Below, in pieces: positions 21,998 to 26,636 of a stretch of 26,636 nt of DNA. A model generated the notes under the pieces. That model was not told the DNA's origin. It did no database searches and saw only the letters and a list, made by a program, of their open reading frames with translations. Source of the DNA: Clostridia bacterium. Lineage in GTDB: Bacteria; Bacillota; Clostridia; Saccharofermentanales; UBA5734. A program made the translations under genes and the position numbers. The number at the start of each line of letters is the position of its first letter. Position 1 is the first letter of the stretch. The stretch is from NCBI GenBank assembly GCA_017997315.1, contig JAGOFF010000006.1:1-26636 (forward strand). Reading direction: 5' to 3'.

Positions 21998-23334
21998 ACG
22001 AGCGCGGCCAGGAGAATCGCCCCGGCGAGATGGCTGAAGGACAGCGACCGTGACAGGCCCCCTGTCGCCCGGGTGAGCCCCCAGGCGCACAGAGCACCGA
22101 ACGCGGCGGACACGCAGGCAAAAAATCCTAGGCCATCCAGAAGCGCCACCCCGCCGGATACAACCAGGAACACCCCGAGATCGGCCACCTCGAGCCATCG
22201 GTTGACAAAGCGGTCCGTGGATGCCGACCATCCTCTGGACAAAGACAGCGAGCCGAACAAAGGCAACCGGGCAACGAGCAGAACGGCGCCGGCCGCAACG
22301 GATTCCCAGCGCATCAGCGGCCGGCTCCACAGCAGACGGCCCGCCAGTCCGAACGCGACACCGGCAAGCAGGACCGCACCGGCGGCGAGAAAGCCGTACA
22401 GCGATGCGGCATGGATCCTGTCCCCCCTGGGCAGCAGCCGCGACAGGGAGCCGAACACCAGGCCGGCTGACAGAGCAGCCGAGAGAAAGACCGCTCCCGC
22501 GTCGAGCGGCAGAAGAAGCCGGGAGGCGGAACCGCTTTGTCCGTCCGGTCCGGATGCCGACATCCAGCGCAGCACATCGCCGAGGTACACCGGCACCGTC
22601 AGTCCGATTCCCGCGGGAACATCCGGATACACGGACAGGCGCGTACCGCCGTCCGGCGCCAGATAGGTCCGGACGAAGGTGCTCCCGGTCCAGTCGGTCG
22701 GATGCGCGAGCGTCGCGTCCTCGCCGGAGAGTGACTCATACAGCGCAATCAGGGAGTCTGCCCCCCCGTCCGAACCGTTGCCGGCCGCAAAGATTCCAAC
22801 CGGGGTGCCCTGAGCGGGAAGGTTCTTGACCGGGATGCCGGATCCGGGATCCAGCAGTGCGACGCCTCCGGCCGCATGCTCAGCCGCGTACTGCAGGGCG
22901 GTCGCAGCGGCGGCACCCGATCCGATGATCCACGTCCGGGAAGTCGGAATACCGCTCCGGTCCGCAAATGCACCCATTGCCTTCGCGATCGCCTGGATGC
23001 CGTCCTCCTCGGGAACCGCGCATGTCATGGCGAAAAAACCGCCGCGCGCCAGATCGTCCAGGAGAGAAAGCATCCCTACCGGCGGATCGGATACGGGATA
23101 CATGACGAGAACCGCTCCGCCGGCCGACGCGGCATCGGATGCCGGACCGGCCAGCGTAGCGACAGAGGTGATTCCATCGCGGCCGGTATAGGAAAACTCC
23201 GAGATGAGGGATGTCCGGCGAAGACCGGTCCATCCTGCCAGCACAAGCGAAACCACAAGCGCGGAGGTCCATGCGGCAAGCGCGAGCACGCGCCCCAACC
23301 GCCATCCCGTATCCGCCGCAGGTCTACCCGGCAT
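21994..23334 (-). CDS. Unrecognised multi-pass membrane protein with exported alpha/beta-hydrolase-like domain
   Basis: 446 residues. One N-terminal membrane segment (about 15-35) is followed by a 230-residue soluble part, probably outside the cell, then about six membrane helices (275-298, 308-333, 345-365, 384-402, 403-422 and a short one at 434-446). The soluble part resembles an alpha/beta hydrolase: VLVMYPVSDPPVGMLSLLDD (strand and loop), TWIIGSGAAAATALQYA with Ser139 in the nucleophile elbow position, then GVALLDPGSG and TPVGIFAAGNGSD, the latter two like later strands of the fold. The elbow is I-G-S-G-A rather than the standard GxSxG, so activity is uncertain. ATG 23334 has GGAGGGG upstream. 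Coupled by ATGA to the anchored protein downstream. I recognise no named family. Confidence 0.78.
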   Translation of the reverse strand: MPGRPAADTGWRLGRVLALAAWTSALVVSLVLAGWTGLRRTSLISEFSYTGRDGITSVATLAGPASDAASAGGAVLVMYPVSDPPVGMLSLLDDLARGGFFAMTCAVPEEDGIQAIAKAMGAFADRSGIPTSRTWIIGSGAAAATALQYAAEHAAGGVALLDPGSGIPVKNLPAQGTPVGIFAAGNGSDGGADSLIALYESLSGEDATLAHPTDWTGSTFVRTYLAPDGGTRLSVYPDVPAGIGLTVPVYLGDVLRWMSASGPDGQSGSASRLLLPLDAGAVFLSAALSAGLVFGSLSRLLPRGDRIHAASLYGFLAAGAVLLAGVAFGLAGRLLWSRPLMRWESVAAGAVLLVARLPLFGSLSLSRGWSASTDRFVNRWLEVADLGVFLVVSGGVALLDGLGFFACVSAAFGALCAWGLTRATGGLSRSLSFSHLAGAILLAALV

Positions 23335-23367
23335 GGCTCACCCCTCCGATTCGATGAATATGGAATG

Positions 23368-23401
23368 CGGACGGCACGGGTCCGTCCGTGGTGACATTAT
23401 A
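23368..23401 (-). promoter_or_regulatory. Promoter and 5' hairpin of the membrane hydrolase operon
   Basis: Minus-strand TGGTATAAT is an extended -10 (TATAAT, complement of 23396-23401), with a weak TTTCCA 16 bp upstream. Immediately after the expected start site, CGGACGG and CCGTCCG (23368-23374 and 23382-23388) form a 7-bp hairpin at the 5' end of the transcript, which could protect the mRNA or bind a regulator. Confidence 0.6.
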
Positions 23402-23446
23402 CCATCACGGAATGCGGTGGAAACCGGACAACCTGCCGCGGGGACG

Positions 23447-23725
23447 TCATGCCATTTCCATCTCCAGCTCCGCGAGCGCTTCCGAATACTTGTTCAGAAC
23501 CGCTTCCGAGATCTGTTCGCGGAAGCCTGAATTGATCGGATGGACAATGTCCTTGAACGTGCCGTCCTGGGTCCTGCGGCTCGGCATGGCGATGAACAGC
23601 CCGTTGTTCCCCTGAATCACCTTGATGTCATGAACCACAAACTCCTCGTCGAACGTCACGGACACGATCGCTTTCAGTTTCTCGTTGTTGGTCAGCTTGC
23701 GGATGATGATGCTGCTGATCCCCAT
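23447..23725 (-). CDS. spoVG: Septation protein SpoVG
   Basis: Small DNA/RNA-binding regulator, known in Bacillus for effects on asymmetric septation and in other Firmicutes on virulence, cell wall and metabolism genes. 92 residues; KLKAIVSVTFDEEFVVHDIKV followed by GNNGLFIAMPSRRTQDG and FKDIVHPINS is diagnostic. The C-terminal helix runs AVLNKYSEALAELEMEMA. The start is ATG 23725 with GGAGGGG upstream; an earlier in-frame ATG would include that binding site. Single-gene unit, diverging from murC over an AT-rich spacer. In Bacillus spoVG sits beside yabJ and gcaD; neither is here. Presence is compatible with, but does not prove, spore formation. Confidence 0.95.
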   Translation of the reverse strand: MGISSIIIRKLTNNEKLKAIVSVTFDEEFVVHDIKVIQGNNGLFIAMPSRRTQDGTFKDIVHPINSGFREQISEAVLNKYSEALAELEMEMA

Positions 23726-23977
23726 GTCATCAAACCCCTCCTGCATCGGACTCCTGCCGGCGTTTCACCGGAGGCGGCCGCGTTTCGGACCGGAGTCCGC
23801 ACGCAGACGCTTCCTATATTATCGTCAGTTTGTATCCATTATGCAAACATATATGATGTGTTTCTACACATTGTTTCGAAATTGTCATGTACCACTCCTT
23901 ACAACACCCCCATTCCGTACCGGTCTGGATCGCGGGTATGGTAGAATCTCATCGATGAAGAACAAGGGAGATCGTAC
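23726..23977. promoter_or_regulatory. AT-rich divergent control region of spoVG and murC
   Basis: A spacer whose central part (about 23810-23905) is clearly AT-rich against a GC-rich background. It contains the perfect inverted repeat ATGTGT-TTCT-ACACAT at 23856-23871, the neighbouring AAACA/TGTTT symmetry at about 23845-23863, and several possible minus-strand -10 boxes (TAATAT near 23817). The right end carries the murC promoter. No gene is seen here. Confidence 0.6.
23939..23947 (+). promoter_or_regulatory. Extended -10 promoter of murC
   Basis: TGGTAGAAT gives an extended -10 (TAGAAT at 23942-23947), about 30 bp before the murC start. No clear -35 box. Confidence 0.55.
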
Positions 23978-25426
23978 ATGATTCAGTCACAGGATCCCAA
24001 CGGGATGTTGAAAAAGGGCGCAAGGGTGTTTTTTGTCGGGATCGGCGGAATCAGCATGGCCGGACTTGCGGAGATTTCCCACGCCTACGGGATGACCGTC
24101 GCCGGTTCGGACCGCCATCCGGGCGCACGGACCGATCGTCTGGCCGCATTGGGCATAGAAGTGCACGCAGGGCATCGCGCGGAACGGATCGATGCGTTCC
24201 GGCCGGACTGGGTCGTACATACCGCAGCCGTGCATCCGGACAATCCGGAGAGGATCCGCGCCACGGAACTCGGCATCCCCGTCATCGACCGCGCCGTCTA
24301 CCTTGGCTGGATCAACCGTTTATACAGCCGGGTGATCAATATTTCCGGAACCCACGGCAAGACGACCACCACGGCCATGTGTTCCTCCATTCTGATCCGG
24401 TCCGGACGGAACCCGACCGTCCATCTCGGGGCGGACCTGGCGGAGTTCGGCGGAACCGTCCGGTTGGGAACCCCCGGGGATCTCATGGTCTCCGAAGCCT
24501 GTGAATACATGCGGAGCTTTCTGCAGTTCCACTCCACCACTGCAGCGATTCTCAATATCGAATACGATCATGTGGACTGTTTCCGCGATATCGACGATGT
24601 GACCGACGCGTTTACGGAATTTGCGCGGCATGTCCCGTCCGACGGTACGCTCGTCCTGCCTGCATTCGACGCCCGGGCGGCCACGCTGCTCGCCCGGTTG
24701 GCCGACGAAGCCGACAGGGATGCGCGCAAGCTGCCGGAAATCGTTTCTTTCGGCCGGCCGGAGGATCGGCTGGGGGGGAATGCTCCGACGGTCACGTTCT
24801 CCCGTCTCACGTATCCCGAAGGATGTCCATCGTTTGATGTGGTTGTCGAGGGATCGATCTATGCTTCGATCCGCCTCCGGGTTCCTGGAGAGCATAATGT
24901 CATGAACGCGCTGGCTGCCGTCGCCTGCGCCTGGAAGAACGGCGGCACCCCGGAAGGCGCACGCGAGGCTCTGGAGTCGTATACCGGAGCGGAAGGGCGG
25001 TTTGATATCCGCGGGACATACCGCGGTGCGGTCGTGATCAGCGATTACGCGCATCATCCCTCGGCGGTCCGGGCGACGCTGCGTGCGGCGGCGGCTTTTC
25101 CCCACGCGCATACCTGGGTGGTTTTCCAACCTCTGACCTTCAGCCGGACGAGAATCCTGTTTGACGATTTTGTCGCAGCCCTGCTTCCCTGCGAATTCTC
25201 GATCCTGGCGGAGATATTCAGCGACCGTGAGACCGATCCGGGCGACATCCGGTCTGAAATGATCGCCGCGCGGATCAACGGACTCGGAGGAAACTCGCTT
25301 TTCGCCGCCTCGTTCCCCGAGATCAAAGAGGCTCTTGACGGGGTGGTATCTTCCGGAGACCTCATACTGGTTCTCGGTCCCGAGGAGATCCGCGGCTTTG
25401 CGGACTGGCTGCTCGCAGCGGATTGA
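23978..25426 (+). CDS. murC: UDP-N-acetylmuramate--L-alanine ligase
   Basis: Adds L-alanine to UDP-N-acetylmuramic acid, the first amino acid of the peptidoglycan stem peptide, with ATP; cytoplasmic. 482 residues, a normal length. The N-terminal Rossmann domain has VFFVGIGGISMAGLAEI (17-33), the ATP-binding loop is ISGTHGKTTTT (122-132), and later parts include LNIEYDHVDCF, PGEHNVMNALAAVACA and GRFDIRGTYRGAVVISDYAHHP, where DYAHHP is the conserved C-terminal domain signature. It resembles the MurC branch rather than MurD, E or F. The ATG at 23978 has AAGGGAG seven bases upstream. Monocistronic here, not in a large dcw cluster; a hairpin follows. Confidence 0.96.
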   Translation: MIQSQDPNGMLKKGARVFFVGIGGISMAGLAEISHAYGMTVAGSDRHPGARTDRLAALGIEVHAGHRAERIDAFRPDWVVHTAAVHPDNPERIRATELGIPVIDRAVYLGWINRLYSRVINISGTHGKTTTTAMCSSILIRSGRNPTVHLGADLAEFGGTVRLGTPGDLMVSEACEYMRSFLQFHSTTAAILNIEYDHVDCFRDIDDVTDAFTEFARHVPSDGTLVLPAFDARAATLLARLADEADRDARKLPEIVSFGRPEDRLGGNAPTVTFSRLTYPEGCPSFDVVVEGSIYASIRLRVPGEHNVMNALAAVACAWKNGGTPEGAREALESYTGAEGRFDIRGTYRGAVVISDYAHHPSAVRATLRAAAAFPHAHTWVVFQPLTFSRTRILFDDFVAALLPCEFSILAEIFSDRETDPGDIRSEMIAARINGLGGNSLFAASFPEIKEALDGVVSSGDLILVLGPEEIRGFADWLLAAD

Positions 25427-25463
25427 ACCCCGCATGCTTCAGCAAGATCGGTTGATTGGGTAA

Positions 25464-25493
25464 GGGCCGGCTCCATGAAAATGGAACCGGCCC
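25464..25493. terminator. Probable bidirectional terminator between murC and ftsH
   Basis: GGGCCGGCTCCAT (25464-25476) pairs with ATGGAACCGGCCC (25481-25493) with a single C/A mismatch around GAAA. Only short pyrimidine runs follow on either strand (CTCTTC on plus), so termination may be modest, but the stem lies between two converging genes. Confidence 0.65.
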
Positions 25494-25530
25494 TCTTCAG
25501 ATCCTATGGAATTCCATTCCCTTGCGCGGA

Positions 25531-26636
25531 TCAGGAAACGGGAGGGGATTCGACCTCCGCCGCGGCGGCGTCAGTTGCCGCGACGGCGGCATCCGTTGCC
25601 ACGACGACGGCATCCGTCTCCGCGGGTTTCGGGACAGCCAGATGCTTCGGTGCGGTCGCCAGAAAGATCTCTTCGAACTCGGGCGCTTCGATCTTCTCGA
25701 TCTCCAGCAGCCTGGCGGCGACTTTCTCCAGGGTGTCGCGGCAATCCGCCAGCAGGCGCTTGGTCTCCGTATACGCCTGATCGATGATCATCTTGGTCTC
25801 TTCGTCGATGATTCCGGCCAGTTTCTCACTGAAGTTCTGCACATGGCCGTAGTCCTTGCCGAGGAACACCTCTTCCTGGCTGCCGAACACCAGGTTCCCG
25901 AGTTTCTCGCTCATGCCGTACTTCATGATCATGTCGCGCGCGATCGCGTTGCTCTGCTGCAGGTCGGATGCCGCGCCGGTCGAGATCTCGCCGAACACGA
26001 TCTCCTCCGCGGCACGGCCGGCCAGGGAGATCATGATCGTGTCGACCAGTTGCTTGCGGGTCGTGTAGTATACGTCTTCGTGCGGTTTGTGCGCGGTGTA
26101 TCCGCCCGCCAGGCCGGCCGGAATGATTGAAATCCGCTCGACCTTGTCGGTTTCGGACACGATGCGCAGGATGATCGCATGGCCGGCTTCGTGGAACGCG
26201 GTCAGGCGCCGCTCCTTGCTGCTGATCAGCCGGCTCTTTTTCTCAGGACCGATCATGACCTTGAACACGGACTCCGTGATGTCCGTGTAGCGGATGGCCT
26301 TGTCCCCCCGCTTGGCCGCCATGAGCGCCGCTTCGTTCAACAGGTTCGCCAGGTCCGCGCCGGTGAAACCGGGGGTCACCCGCGCGATTTCGTTGAGTTC
26401 GATGGTCGGATCCAGCGGTTTGTTTCGCGCATGGACTTTCAGGATCTCCTCGCGGCCGCGGATATCCGGGCGCATGACGGTTACGCGGCGGTCGAAACGT
26501 CCCGGTCTCAGCAGTGCGGGATCGAGGATATCCGGCCGGTTGGTCGCGGCCATGATGATGACATCCTGATTGGGTCCGAAACCGTCCATCTCGACCAGCA
26601 GCTGGTTCAGGGTCTGCTCGCGCTCGTCGTGTCCGC
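25531..26636 (-). CDS. ftsH: ATP-dependent zinc metalloprotease FtsH, C-terminal part (runs off right edge)
   Basis: Membrane-bound AAA+ protease for quality control and regulated proteolysis. The window holds the later AAA part and the whole protease domain, about 367 residues; the membrane segments and Walker motifs lie beyond the right edge. The reading frame continues to the edge as GHDEREQTLNQLLVEMDGFG, then the arginine-finger region LDPALLRPGRFDRRV. The zinc site is HEAGH in TAFHEAGHAIIL, with a third ligand expected in the GAASDLQQSNAIARD segment. The C-terminal tail after PKHLAVPKPAE is low-complexity, rich in Thr, Asp, Ala and Val, encoded by three 21-bp repeats, and ends ESPPVS. 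The tail is outside the conserved fold. Convergent with murC. Confidence 0.97.
   Translation of the reverse strand, partial: GHDEREQTLNQLLVEMDGFGPNQDVIIMAATNRPDILDPALLRPGRFDRRVTVMRPDIRGREEILKVHARNKPLDPTIELNEIARVTPGFTGADLANLLNEAALMAAKRGDKAIRYTDITESVFKVMIGPEKKSRLISSKERRLTAFHEAGHAIILRIVSETDKVERISIIPAGLAGGYTAHKPHEDVYYTTRKQLVDTIMISLAGRAAEEIVFGEISTGAASDLQQSNAIARDMIMKYGMSEKLGNLVFGSQEEVFLGKDYGHVQNFSEKLAGIIDEETKMIIDQAYTETKRLLADCRDTLEKVAARLLEIEKIEAPEFEEIFLATAPKHLAVPKPAETDAVVVATDAAVAATDAAAAEVESPPVS
25555..25617 (-). repeat. Three 21-bp tandem repeats in the 3' end of ftsH
   Basis: Units at 25597-25617, 25576-25596 and 25555-25575 encode TDAVVVA, TDAAVAA and TDAAAAE in order. The first two differ by only two bases; the third is more diverged. 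The frame is kept, so the repeats lengthen the FtsH tail by seven residues each. Confidence 0.85.

Noticed and set aside
1..26636. CRISPR array, insertion sequence, prophage or attachment site
   Set aside because: No regularly spaced repeats, no transposase or integrase motifs and no long direct repeats were found by reading; gene content is housekeeping throughout.

Overview
The window looks like ordinary chromosome from a GC-rich, probably anaerobic member of the Firmicutes, most likely Clostridia. The evidence is: a tRNA-sensing T-box leader before valS; L27 carrying the N-terminal extension that is cut by Prp, with prp next to it; spoVG; a DUF4364 protein; the paired radical-SAM proteins TIGR03960 and TIGR03936; and a rubredoxin/flavodiiron pair for reducing oxygen or nitric oxide. 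All genes read with the standard bacterial code. No tRNA, rRNA, CRISPR array, insertion sequence, integrase or phage gene was seen. I did not find a clearly new defence or mobile system.

Left part (1-8.8 kb). The N-terminal part of valS runs off the left edge and is preceded by a complete T-box leader. A group III iron-dependent alcohol dehydrogenase lies divergent to it and ends in a strong terminator. A TIM-barrel sugar isomerase/epimerase-like gene follows on the minus strand. Divergent to that is a three-gene plus-strand operon: two ABC half-transporters that together form an asymmetric heterodimeric exporter, then an MFS permease.

Middle part (8.8-20.6 kb), mostly minus strand and read right to left. 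The translation block rplU, prp, rpmA, obg, yhbY starts from a near-consensus promoter and leader. It is followed by rubredoxin and the flavodiiron protein. A plus-strand DUF4364 regulator-like gene interrupts the strand and diverges from a B12-binding radical-SAM gene (DUF4080 type). Then come pgi, the TIGR03960 radical SAM protein, its TIGR03936/DUF2344 partner and a short RNase E/G-like protein, these last three overlapping or coupled. In my recollection of Clostridia the TIGR03960-TIGR03936-rng set usually sits directly before rplU; here the two halves are about 8 kb apart and in swapped order.

Right part (20.6-26.6 kb). A lone VOC (glyoxalase-like) gene is followed by an unrecognised two-gene minus-strand unit: a membrane protein with a hydrolase-like exported domain, and a single-pass anchored protein joined to it by an ATGA overlap. 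Then come spoVG and murC, which diverge from an AT-rich control region, and the C-terminal part of ftsH, whose tail carries three 21-bp tandem repeats.

The parts most worth following are the uncharacterised membrane hydrolase pair, the RNase G-like protein lacking its zinc-link, the palindromes next to the rubredoxin and spoVG promoters, and the fully readable T-box.
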